Source: Umezawaea sp042738955
Lineage (GTDB): Bacteria > Actinomycetota > Actinomycetes > Mycobacteriales > Pseudonocardiaceae
NCBI RefSeq assembly: GCF_042738955.1
Contig: NZ_JBHYHC010000008.1
Location: forward strand, 62,001-126,000
DNA length: 64,000 bases
Direction: 5' to 3'
Part shown: piece by piece, positions 27,871 through 34,936 of the stretch
How the letters are laid out: every line of letters starts with the position of its first letter
How positions within the stretch are numbered: position 1 is the stretch's first letter
Notes under the pieces: generated by a model
What the model was told of the DNA's origin: nothing
What the model saw: only the letters and a program-made list of their open reading frames with translations
Database searches by the model: none
Made by a program: the position numbers and the translations under genes

Positions 27871-28126
27871 GCAGGATCATCGCCAGGTCCTTGCCGTCGG
27901 GCCCGAGTTCCTTGTAGCGGTTCAGCACGTCGATCTCGCGGTTGTGCACGATCCGCGTCCCGCCTGCGGCCATGCGCGCCGCGCCGATGATCTTCGAGAC
28001 TTCCGCGCGCCTCTTCACGAGCCGCAGCAGCTCCTTGTCCAGGAGGTCGATCTCCTGGCGCAACTCGTCGATGTCGGCGGCGGGGGCGGCCGGAGCGGCG
28101 ACGGCGGGCGTTTCGGTGGTGCTCAT
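27839..28126 (-). CDS. aroQ: Chorismate mutase, AroQ type
   Basis: 95 residues. IDELRQEIDLLDKELLRLVKRRAEVSKIIGAARMAAGGTRIVHNREIDVLNRYKELGPDGKDLAMILLKLGRG closely matches the intracellular actinobacterial AroQ (M. tuberculosis Rv0948c), including catalytic Arg and Lys positions in the first helix (LVKRRAEVSK) and RIVHNRE. It makes prephenate for Phe and Tyr. The M. tuberculosis enzyme is activated by complex formation with DAHP synthase, which its C-terminal GRGxMGR tail mediates; a similar tail is present. Expression is probably attenuated by the Phe/Tyr-rich leader upstream. ATG 28126 with GAGGT before it. Confidence 0.93.
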   Translation of the reverse strand: MSTTETPAVAAPAAPAADIDELRQEIDLLDKELLRLVKRRAEVSKIIGAARMAAGGTRIVHNREIDVLNRYKELGPDGKDLAMILLKLGRGAMGR

Positions 28127-28176
28127 GGGGTGTGACCTCTCGAACTCTGCGTGAGTCCTGGGCCCCGGAGCGACGA

Positions 28177-28206
28177 AAGCCCCGGCGTCCGAGGACTCCG
28201 GGGCTT
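28177..28206 (-). terminator. Attenuator terminator of the chorismate mutase leader
   Basis: On the minus strand, AAGCCCCGG (from 28206) pairs with CCGGGGCTT (to 28177) with an inner GTCC/GGAC pairing, followed by TTCGTCG. It begins 18 bases after the leader peptide stop and ends 50 bases before the chorismate mutase ATG. Its 5' arm contains CCGGAGTCC (plus-strand 28193-28201), which is exactly complementary to GGACTCCGG within the leader coding region (28242-28250), giving a competing antiterminator. Confidence 0.8.
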
Positions 28207-28224
28207 CAGTGGTTGCTCTGCGCG

Positions 28225-28287
28225 CTAGGCGACCACGGGAGCCGGAGTCCGGATCCCGTAGTAAAACTCGAAGTGAGTCGTCAGCAC
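28225..28287 (-). CDS. Phe/Tyr attenuation leader peptide
   Basis: A 20-codon frame from GTG 28287 to TAG 28225. Residues 6-10 are Phe-Glu-Phe-Tyr-Tyr, four aromatic codons in a row of five, directly before the antiterminator segment (codons Arg13-Thr14-Pro15). Too short for standard gene calling. Ribosome stalling at the Phe/Tyr codons would let GGACTCCGG pair with the terminator's 5' arm and permit transcription of chorismate mutase; free translation would allow termination. The mechanism is inferred from the classical attenuation layout. A 12-base copy of the sequence GGGATCCGGACT also occurs about 77 bases upstream (plus 28323-28334). Confidence 0.85.
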   Translation of the reverse strand: MLTTHFEFYYGIRTPAPVVA

Positions 28288-28474
28288 GCCACCACTGTGC
28301 CACACCGCGGCCCGCTCCTGCCAGTCCGGATCCCGGTCGTGACGGAGGCAACCGACAGCCCTCCTCGGGCGTAGAGGTTCGGGGGAGTCCGCCCTTTTCA
28401 CCCCTGGAATTCCGCGTCGAAATTCTTTTCCCGATCCGCGCAACCCATTCGCGCTGCGGGCGTCTTGGGTGGTG

Positions 28475-28551
28475 TTGGTTCGAGGGGAACCAATTCGCAA
28501 AGCCTCATTCTCGCAGGTGAGGCTGTCTTCGACGTTTCTTCGGAACCGAAG
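28475..28551 (+). promoter_or_regulatory. Three-hairpin leader of the first secreted paralogue
   Basis: The plus-strand leader contains three consecutive perfect stems: TTGGTTC-GAGGG-GAACCAA (28475-28493), AGCCTCA...TGAGGCT (28501-28524) and CTTCGG-AA-CCGAAG (28538-28551). The 3' arm of the last overlaps the ribosome-binding site (GAAGGA, 28549-28554) for the ATG at 28567, so it could occlude translation. The first hairpin recurs before the next paralogue. No known riboswitch class was recognised. Confidence 0.5.
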
Positions 28552-28566
28552 GACTGGGGTATTCAC

Positions 28567-29064
28567 ATGTTTCGACGTAGTGCTTTGGCATGCGTTCTCG
28601 CGGTGTGCACAGGCGTTCTGACGACCGGTGTCGCCAGCGCCGATGAATCGGACCACCTGATGTCCATCGACCTCATCCCCGGCCAGGGGATGACGGTGTA
28701 CGACGAGCCCAACTACGACCTGGAGGGCGTGTGGCACGCGGCCTTCTTCACCACGTCCAACTTCGACGTGGTCGTCACCAACACCGGCTACGCGCTGGAC
28801 GACGACCTGAACCTGTTCATCTCCACGAGGCTGCACGTCGTCGGCTACGAGGGCGACGACTGGGACTGCTGGGACGTCGAGGGCGGCATCCAGTGCCTCA
28901 ACCAGGACACCGTGGTCCACAACGAGGCGTGGCCGACCCTGCACGTCGAGACCGAGCAGAACTACGGCTGGGTCCCCGACGACACCCTCGACGCCTACGG
29001 CAGCTCGTCGACCGGCGACGCCCACACCGGCGTGCCGCTCTGGTACGCGTCGCCCGGTCAGTGA
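28567..29064 (+). CDS. Secreted protein, tandem family member 1
   Basis: 165 residues. A Sec signal peptide (MFRRSALACVLAVCTGVLTTGVASADES, cleavage near Ala-Ser-Ala) is followed by an all-beta-like domain: DVVVTNTGYALDDDLNLFISTRLHV, then DWDCWDVEGGIQCLNQD with two conserved cysteines, EAWPTLHVE and HTGVPLWYA. It resembles single CARDB/DUF11-type beta-sandwich modules in layout, but no family is assigned. Three paralogues follow. GAAGGA lies 11 bases before the ATG. Confidence 0.75.
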   Translation: MFRRSALACVLAVCTGVLTTGVASADESDHLMSIDLIPGQGMTVYDEPNYDLEGVWHAAFFTTSNFDVVVTNTGYALDDDLNLFISTRLHVVGYEGDDWDCWDVEGGIQCLNQDTVVHNEAWPTLHVETEQNYGWVPDDTLDAYGSSSTGDAHTGVPLWYASPGQ

Positions 29065-29104
29065 TCCGGCGCAACCTCCGGCGAACCCCTAACGTCTAGG
29101 AGAG

Positions 29105-29125
29105 GCGGGTTCGAGGGGGACCCGC
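29105..29125 (+). promoter_or_regulatory. Conserved leader hairpin before secreted paralogue 2
   Basis: GCGGGTTC (29105-29112), loop GAGGG, GGACCCGC (29118-29125). The same loop and inner stem (TTC-GAGGG-G-A) occur at 28475-28493, while the lower stem bases differ but still pair, a covariation pattern expected for an RNA element. It lies 20 bases before the ATG at 29146. Confidence 0.5.
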
Positions 29126-29145
29126 GTCGAATAGGGGGGTTGTTC

Positions 29146-29676
29146 ATGCTGCGCCGAATTTCCATGGCCACGGCACTCGCGGTGGGGGCCGCTTTCCTGG
29201 TGGTGCCCGCCGCCAGCGCGGACGAGTCCAACGGCATCGACATCGTGCTGACGCCCAAGAGCTCCATCAGTTCCAGCGCGGACGGCTGGCGGGGCTTCGC
29301 CAGGCGGTCCATGCGGTTCACCGTGGACGTGACCGACATCGGCGACCAGAACGACGACGGCCTGTCGGTGTTCGTCTCCGTGCCGTTCACCGTCCGCGGG
29401 AGCGGTGAGCGCTGGGACTGCTGGGCCGTCGAAGGCGGTCTCCAGTGCGAGATCGACGACCTCGTGGTGCCCGGCGAGACCTGGCCGACGTTGACGATCG
29501 ACGGCAGCACCACCATCGGTTACATGCGGGACTCCGTGGACGTCTACGCGGAGTCCACCAACGGCGACGCGCACGCGGGCGTCCCGTTCCGCATCGGCGC
29601 GTGCGGCCGGAGTAGATCCGATCCGCCTGTTGGCCGTCGGGATTCCGGCGGTCAACAGGCGGTCCACTCCCGTTGA
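29146..29676 (+). CDS. Secreted protein, tandem family member 2
   Basis: 176 residues. Signal peptide MLRRISMATALAVGAAFLVVPAASADES, then FTVDVTDIGDQNDDGLSVFVSVPFTV, WDCWAVEGGLQCEIDD (paired cysteines), ETWPTLTID and HAGVPFRIGA, in the same order as member 1. The final 25 residues (CGRSRSDPPVGRRDSGG...) have no counterpart in the paralogues and are encoded by a hairpin, so the ancestral stop was probably earlier. ATG 29146 has a G-rich ribosome-binding site six bases before; a TTG two codons upstream is less likely. Confidence 0.75.
   Translation: MLRRISMATALAVGAAFLVVPAASADESNGIDIVLTPKSSISSSADGWRGFARRSMRFTVDVTDIGDQNDDGLSVFVSVPFTVRGSGERWDCWAVEGGLQCEIDDLVVPGETWPTLTIDGSTTIGYMRDSVDVYAESTNGDAHAGVPFRIGACGRSRSDPPVGRRDSGGQQAVHSR
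29623..29662 (+). terminator. Hairpin in the 3' end of secreted paralogue 2
   Basis: CCGCCTGTTG (29623-29632) pairs with CAACAGGCGG (29653-29662), with further inner pairing GCC/GGC. A third copy of GAACAGGCGG follows at about 29675-29684, then TTTTGG. It looks like a terminator now embedded in the coding tail. Confidence 0.55.
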
Positions 29677-29785
29677 ACAGGCGGTTTTGGTCACGATCCG
29701 TCATCTTGTCCGGCGTGGGTGAAACGTCCTCGGCCTGCTGATCGATCAGGCTTCCAAGGGGTGTAACAACACAGAGGGTGGCGAC

Positions 29786-30292
29786 ATGGCTGATTCGATG
29801 GTGAGCAGGCGCACTGTGTTCGGGGTGGCCGCGGCAGCGGCCTTGGTGGGGACGGCGGTCAGGACCGCCGGTGACGCGAACGCGCAGACCGCGCAGCAGC
29901 CGACGGATCTCCCTGGAGTGACGCTGGAGCCCGGCAAGGGCGCCAAGAAGCTGAGCGAGAACTTCTGGTACGTCCACGGGGGCACGTTCGAGTTCGCGAT
30001 GACGCTGGGGGCCAGGTCGCAGGGCCGCAAGCGGACCGTGCGGCTCGCGGTGCCCAAGGGCTTCAAGATCCTCTCGGTCAACGGCGAGAAGTGGAAGGTC
30101 GACGAGGTCGACGACACCGACGTCGAGGCGACGCACCCGGAGCTGGAGCGTCCGGGCCTGAAGCTGCCGAGCCTGGTCATCGAGGGGCGGTCGAACGCGT
30201 ACGGCGACTACCCGTTGAACGCGTCGGTTCGCGAGAAGTCGGTGAACTACCAGCGGCGGGGCGTCACGGTCAGCATCGACACGAGCCTCTGA
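29786..30292 (+). CDS. Secreted protein, tandem family member 3, Tat-type signal
   Basis: 168 residues. MADSMVSRRTVFGVAAAAALVGTAVRTAGDANAQ contains a twin-arginine motif (S-R-R-T-V-F) followed by a hydrophobic core and AxA site, so export is probably through Tat. The mature domain (GKGAKKLSENFWYVHGGTFEFAMTLG..., KTVRLAVPKGFKIL..., PLNASVREKS) aligns with members 1, 2 and 4 in length and beta pattern but lacks the conserved cysteine pair. AGAGGGTGG precedes the ATG. Confidence 0.72.
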   Translation: MADSMVSRRTVFGVAAAAALVGTAVRTAGDANAQTAQQPTDLPGVTLEPGKGAKKLSENFWYVHGGTFEFAMTLGARSQGRKRTVRLAVPKGFKILSVNGEKWKVDEVDDTDVEATHPELERPGLKLPSLVIEGRSNAYGDYPLNASVREKSVNYQRRGVTVSIDTSL

Positions 30293-30387
30293 CCGAAACA
30301 CCCTTCTGAGCAGGTTCTTCACCCGACCGTGTGACGTGGAATGTGCGATCGTGGGAGATCGGCACGAAACGGGCGAAGGTGATTCCC

Positions 30388-30912
30388 ATGCGGAAGAACA
30401 GGATCGTCGCCGGGTTGGTCGGTGTGGGCGCTGTGCTGGCCCTCGCCGTCGGCTCGGCGACAGTCGCGATCGGTTCGTCCTCGGGCGAGCAGGTGCAGCG
30501 ACAGGCTTCCGCCCCCGCCAAGGCCAGCCAGGGTTCCGTGGAGCTGGCGGCGGGCCGCGGGGTGAAGGACTTCGGTGAAGACGGGTGGTACATGCACGGG
30601 ACGGCGTTCGAGTTCTCGGTGAAGGCCGGGGCCGCGAACGACGGCAAGTCGGACGCGGCCACGGTCTTCGTGTCGTGGCCCGAGTCGATGGACCTCGTGT
30701 CCTCGGCCGGTGAGAGCTGGGTCTGCGCCACGGTCGCGGGCGGGGTCGAGTGCACCAACTCGACCGCGGTCGAGCCGGGCGGGTTCTGGCCCGACCTCAC
30801 CCTGACGGCGCGGGCCAACACGATGATGCAGGACACGATCGACGCCTACCTGCGAGGAGTGGGCAGCGTCGAGTCCCACGTGGGTGTGCCCTTCACGTTC
30901 GACACGAACTGA
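30388..30912 (+). CDS. Secreted protein, tandem family member 4
   Basis: 174 residues. Signal peptide MRKNRIVAGLVGVGAVLALAVGSATVAIGSSS, then GVKDFGEDGWYMHGTAFEFSVKAG (similar to member 3), SWVCATVAGGVECTNSTAV (cysteine pair as in members 1-2), GFWPDLTLTA and SHVGVPFTFDTN. It bridges the two subtypes, supporting descent by tandem duplication. ATG 30388 follows GAAGGTG by seven bases; an upstream GTG frame extension lacks a ribosome-binding site. Confidence 0.75.
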   Translation: MRKNRIVAGLVGVGAVLALAVGSATVAIGSSSGEQVQRQASAPAKASQGSVELAAGRGVKDFGEDGWYMHGTAFEFSVKAGAANDGKSDAATVFVSWPESMDLVSSAGESWVCATVAGGVECTNSTAVEPGGFWPDLTLTARANTMMQDTIDAYLRGVGSVESHVGVPFTFDTN

Positions 30913-30984
30913 AACCGGTTCCGCTCGCCGCCACGGCGGTGAGCGGAACCGCTCGTGTGGCGGGGCGGGTAACGTGGCCCCACG

Positions 30985-33363
30985 ATGAGCGCCTTGTTCG
31001 ACTTGCCCGCGAGTCCCCCGTCCCCTCGGCCGTCCAGGTTGCTCGACGACCTGAACCCCGCCCAGCGGCGGGCGGTGGAGCACACCGGCTCGCCCTTGTT
31101 GGTCGTAGCGGGTGCGGGCTCCGGTAAAACGCGGGTCCTCGCCCGCCGCATCGCGTACCTGCTCGCCGAACGCCGGGTGCACCCCGGCGAGATCATGGCG
31201 ATCACCTTCACCAACAAGGCCGCGGCCGAGATGAAGGAACGCGTAGCCGACCTGGTCGGCCCCCGCGCACGATCCATGTGGGTGTCGACGTTCCACTCGA
31301 TGTGCGTGCGCGTGCTGCGCCGCGAAGCCAAGACGCTGGGCATGTCGTCCAACTTCTCGATCTACGACTCGGACGACTCGCGCCGCCTGATCACGCTCGT
31401 GGCCAGGGACCTGGACCTCGACCCGAAGCGCTACCCCGCGCGGACGCTCGCGATCCACATCTCGAACCTCAAGAACGAGCTGGTCGACGCGGAGACCGCG
31501 ACCGCGCAGGCCGCGAACGACCTGGAACGCCGGGTCGCCGAGGTCTACACCTCCTACCAGCGCAGGCTCGGCGAGTCGAACTCCATGGACTTCGACGACC
31601 TGATCATGCGCACGGTCGAGCTGCTCCAGAACTTCCCGGCCGTCGCCGAGCACTACCGGCGGCGCTTCCGGCACGTCCTCGTCGACGAGTACCAGGACAC
31701 GAACCACGCCCAGTACACGTTGGTGCGCGAGTTCGTCGGCACCGGCGCGGACGACGTCCCGCCCGGCGAGCTGTGCGTCGTCGGCGACGCGGACCAGTCG
31801 ATCTACGCCTTCCGCGGCGCGACGATCCGCAACATCGTGGAGTTCGAGCGCGACTACCCGCAGGCCACGACGATCCTGCTGGAGCAGAACTACCGCTCCA
31901 CGCAGAACATCCTGACCGCCGCGAACGCCGTGATCTCCCGCAACCCGGACCGCCGCGACAAGCGCCTGTGGAGCGACCTCGGCGAGGGCGAGAAGATCGT
32001 CGGCTACGTCGCCGACAACGAGCACGACGAGGCCGCGTTCGTCGCGAGCGAGATCGACAAGCTCGTCGACGGCGGCGACGCCACCAACGGCGAGATCGCG
32101 GTCTTCTACCGCACGAACAACCAGTCGCGCGTGTTCGAGGAGATCTTCATCCGCCTCGGCCTGCCGTACCGGGTCGTCGGCGGCGTCCGCTTCTACGAGC
32201 GCCGCGAGGTCCGCGACGCCCTCGCCTACCTGCGCGCGTTGGCGAACCCGGACGACACGGTGTCCGTGCGCCGCATCATGAACGTCCCCAAGCGGGGCAT
32301 CGGCGACCGCGCCGAGGTGTGCGTCTCCAACCACGCCGAGAAGTACCGCATGAGCTTCCACGCCGCCCTCCGCGACGCGGTGGCGGGCAAGGTCGCGTTC
32401 CTCAACCCCCGGTCCCAGCGGTCCATCGCCGGGTTCATGGACCTGATGGACGAGCTGGGCAAGCTCGTGGAACGCGGCGACGACGTGGCCGACATCCTCG
32501 AGGCGGTGCTGGAGAAGACGGCGTACCGCGCGGAGCTGGAGGCCAGCGAGGACCCGCAGGACCACACCCGCGTGGAGAACCTGAACGAGCTGGTCACCGT
32601 GGCCCGCGAGTTCGGCGACCTGTCCGCCATCCCCACCCCCGTCTCCGCCGAGGCGGAAGCGGTGGAAGCGGTCGACATCCCCGCCGAGGACGAGGGCCTC
32701 CCCACCGAAAGCTCCCTGGCGGCGTTCCTCGAACGCGTCTCCTTGGTGGCGGACGCCGACTCCATCCCCGACGCGGACTCCGACGGCATGGTCACGTTGA
32801 TGACCCTCCACACCGCGAAGGGCCTGGAGTACCCGGTCGTCTTCAGCACGGGGTGGGAAGACGGCATCTTCCCCCACATGCGCGCCTTGGGAGACCCCCA
32901 GGAGTTGGCCGAGGAACGCCGCTTGGCGTACGTCGGCATCACCAGGGCCCAGCAACGCCTCTACCTCTCCCGCGCCCTGGTCCGCTCCGCGTGGGGCCAG
33001 CCGTCCGCCAACCCGGCCTCCCGCTTCCTCGACGAGATCCCAGCCGATCTCCTCGACTGGCGCCGCGTGGAACCGGAACGCTCAGCCCCCACGGCGGCCA
33101 CCACGTGGCGTCGAGGCGGCGGCGACTCGGCACAGGCGGGCTTGGCGGCGAGGGGCATGCGCACCTCCCAGTTCAAGGGCTGGAACGAGGCCCCCGCCAT
33201 CACCCTCGACGTGGGCGACCGAGTCACCCACGACAAGTACGGCCTGGGCCGGGTCATCGCGGTGGACGGCTCAGGCCCCAGGGCAACAGCCACGATCGAC
33301 TTCGGCGGCGCGGGCACAGTCCGCCTGATGCTCATCGGCGGAGTCCCCATCACCAAGCTCTAA
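30985..33363 (+). CDS. pcrA: ATP-dependent DNA helicase PcrA/UvrD1
   Basis: 792 residues, full superfamily-1A helicase. Q-motif LNPAQRRAVEH, Walker A AGAGSGKT (residues 42-49), Walker B/II VDEYQDTNHAQY, motif III VGDADQSIYAFRGA, motif IV EQNYRSTQNIL and motif VI RLAYVGITRAQQRLYLS are all present; the C-terminal KYGLGRVIAVDGSGPRATATIDF segment is the Tudor-like RNA-polymerase-binding fold. It acts in nucleotide excision repair and replication-transcription conflicts. Neighbouring chorismate mutase and M23 genes match the M. tuberculosis uvrD1 locus. The ATG is 22 bases after a TAACGT-like -10 hexamer. Confidence 0.97.
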   Translation: MSALFDLPASPPSPRPSRLLDDLNPAQRRAVEHTGSPLLVVAGAGSGKTRVLARRIAYLLAERRVHPGEIMAITFTNKAAAEMKERVADLVGPRARSMWVSTFHSMCVRVLRREAKTLGMSSNFSIYDSDDSRRLITLVARDLDLDPKRYPARTLAIHISNLKNELVDAETATAQAANDLERRVAEVYTSYQRRLGESNSMDFDDLIMRTVELLQNFPAVAEHYRRRFRHVLVDEYQDTNHAQYTLVREFVGTGADDVPPGELCVVGDADQSIYAFRGATIRNIVEFERDYPQATTILLEQNYRSTQNILTAANAVISRNPDRRDKRLWSDLGEGEKIVGYVADNEHDEAAFVASEIDKLVDGGDATNGEIAVFYRTNNQSRVFEEIFIRLGLPYRVVGGVRFYERREVRDALAYLRALANPDDTVSVRRIMNVPKRGIGDRAEVCVSNHAEKYRMSFHAALRDAVAGKVAFLNPRSQRSIAGFMDLMDELGKLVERGDDVADILEAVLEKTAYRAELEASEDPQDHTRVENLNELVTVAREFGDLSAIPTPVSAEAEAVEAVDIPAEDEGLPTESSLAAFLERVSLVADADSIPDADSDGMVTLMTLHTAKGLEYPVVFSTGWEDGIFPHMRALGDPQELAEERRLAYVGITRAQQRLYLSRALVRSAWGQPSANPASRFLDEIPADLLDWRRVEPERSAPTAATTWRRGGGDSAQAGLAARGMRTSQFKGWNEAPAITLDVGDRVTHDKYGLGRVIAVDGSGPRATATIDFGGAGTVRLMLIGGVPITKL

Positions 33364-33372
33364 CCCACTCCC

Positions 33373-33414
33373 AGAACGCCGCCGCCCTGCTTCCGAGCAC
33401 CGCGGCGGCGTTCT
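33373..33414 (+). terminator. Terminator of pcrA
   Basis: AGAACGCCGCCGC (33373-33385) and its exact complement (33402-33414) flank a 16-base loop and are followed by CTTTTCC, ten bases after the pcrA stop. Confidence 0.88.
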
Positions 33415-33479
33415 CTTTTCCACCCCTTCCAGGCGGTCTCCTGGCCCGTCGGTGACCCCGCCCCAACGGGTCCCGGCCA

Positions 33480-33775
33480 GCGCCACTCATCCCGCCAGCG
33501 AGCCTTCGCCCTGCTACGAGCTTTCGCGGGCTTCGAGTTCTCTCACTCGCCACCACCTGCCGCGACCCCTCTGCCGCGAGTACTTCCTCCCGCCGCGGGC
33601 GTTCCCTGCCACGAACCTTCAGCCGCAGCCACCCTCCCCGCAGCGAACCCTCTCTGCCACGAGTCCTTCACCACGAGCACTTCCTCCCGCTGTGGGCGTC
33701 CCCGGCCGCGGGCCTTCATCCGCTGCCCTCCCAGCGGCGAGCCCCGCGTCTCTCAGCCGCGCGCCTCCCACCGCT
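33480..33775. repeat. Degenerate short-repeat tract in the pcrA-34606 gap
   Basis: The 1.2-kb stretch 33364-34605 has no convincing gene: a long open plus-strand frame runs through it but is Pro/Thr/Ser-only and unlike any family. Its first part repeats a 14-19 base theme, CCGCGAG..CTTCCTC (for example 33556-33600 and 33665-33700, which share ACTTCCTCCCGC). The middle (33780-34200) is C-rich with low G, an unusual strand bias; the end holds two promoter-like motifs listed separately. Confidence 0.5.
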
Positions 33776-33933
33776 CCTCCTCGCCTCACCCACCGCCCCC
33801 ATCTGGACACCTCGAACAGAACCCCCCAAACCTCCCGCCCTAACTCACCCAAATCCCCCAATTCTCTCTCCGACTCACCCCAACCCCCATACGAACGGAC
33901 CGTTCACCCCGCCCCCACCCGTTCACCCAAAAA

Positions 33934-33956
33934 CTGTCGTACCCCACCCGTAACGT
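33934..33956 (+). promoter_or_regulatory. RecA-NDp/PafBC-type promoter motif
   Basis: CTGTCGTAC (33934-33942), eight bases, TAACGT (33951-33956) fits the actinobacterial LexA-independent DNA-damage promoter consensus TTGTCRGTG-N8-TAnnnT with mismatches in the first part. No gene starts nearby on the plus strand, and about 60 bases around it are copied at 55638-55700, so it may be an orphan duplicate. Confidence 0.45.
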
Positions 33957-34547
33957 CTGCGTCGGGGGGTTCTCACAACCGGGCGACCCCCGATTTCCGA
34001 TGCGCACCAGTTCCCTTTCCCGCCCCGTCACCTCGTTGCCCGCCAACGACTTCCGACCCCGTGCCCACCCCACCCACCGTCACTCTCCGCATCCACCAAT
34101 TCATCTCACATGGCCACCCCCTATTTCCCCACCCTGACCATCCCTTTCCCCAAAACCCCAAAAGAATCATGAACCAAACCCACTCCCCACTCGTGTTGTC
34201 CATTGTCTCCACCTTCGACAACCGGAGTCATCCGGCGGAGTGGCGGACGCCGAGCCCGTCCCCGGTCGCGGCCGAAGCCACTCGCCCGACGCCCCAGCGG
34301 CACCCCCGCGCTGGGGCGTCGGGACTCGTCGAAAATTCCGTGCAACCTGTACGCCGCCTGCGCGTCTTAGTGGTTGTCGGAAGCGGTCTGGTCTCTTCGC
34401 TCGGGGCGGGGAGCCAGGGGGAGCCGTGGAGGACCGGGGGATGCCGCTCGGGGGCGGCGCAGGGGAGAAGGTTCAACCGGGGGTCCGGCCGGGTCGCGTC
34501 ACGCGACCCGGCCTTTTCCCGCAGCTCAGAGCGGGTGTCACCGAAAA

Positions 34548-34570
34548 TTGTCGGTGCTGTGCGCTTGTAT
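34548..34570 (+). promoter_or_regulatory. RecA-NDp-like promoter upstream of the 34606 gene
   Basis: TTGTCGGTG (34548-34556) is a perfect match to the 9-base upstream element of the PafBC-dependent consensus; eight bases later comes TTGTAT, a weaker -10. It lies 36 bases before the small gene at 34606. Confidence 0.45.
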
Positions 34571-34605
34571 GACCCCACGACGAACACGGGCCGGGGAGCC
34601 CGGAA

Positions 34606-34893
34606 GTGGGGGTGCTCGGTGTGGACGAGGTCTTGGCGCGGTTGTTGCGCGAGCGCGTGGTCGGCTATCTCGAGGCTGTCGACCGCCTGGCGGCGCTGGA
34701 GGAGTCGCGGACTACCGCCTTCGAGGCCCGCAGGCTGGCCGCCGCCTGGCGAGCCCTCCTGGGGCTCCACAACCTCGACGGCGACTGCCGGGCGTGCGGC
34801 AGGGGGCGCCGCATGTGCTCGGTCTGGCGGGTGGCGTGCGCCTACTTCGTGCACCGGCTCCCGTGGGAGCGCCGTCGCTTCAGGCAGAGGTGA
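34606..34893 (+). CDS. Hypothetical small Cys-containing protein
   Basis: 95 residues: an alpha-helical N-terminus (DEVLARLLRERVVGYLEAVDRLAALEESRTTAFEARRLAAAWRALLGLH) and a C-terminal part with four cysteines (DGDCRACGRGRRMCSVWRVACAYFVHRLP) resembling a CxxC zinc-binding loop, ending strongly basic. Family not recognised. Start GTG 34606, with GTGs at 34612 and 34621 as alternatives. A damage-type promoter motif lies upstream, so DNA-damage induction is possible (inference). Confidence 0.6.
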   Translation: MGVLGVDEVLARLLRERVVGYLEAVDRLAALEESRTTAFEARRLAAAWRALLGLHNLDGDCRACGRGRRMCSVWRVACAYFVHRLPWERRRFRQR

Positions 34894-34936
34894 CACGGCT
34901 CCGCCGCGCGCGTGGCACGGCGGAGCGGCAGCGGGA

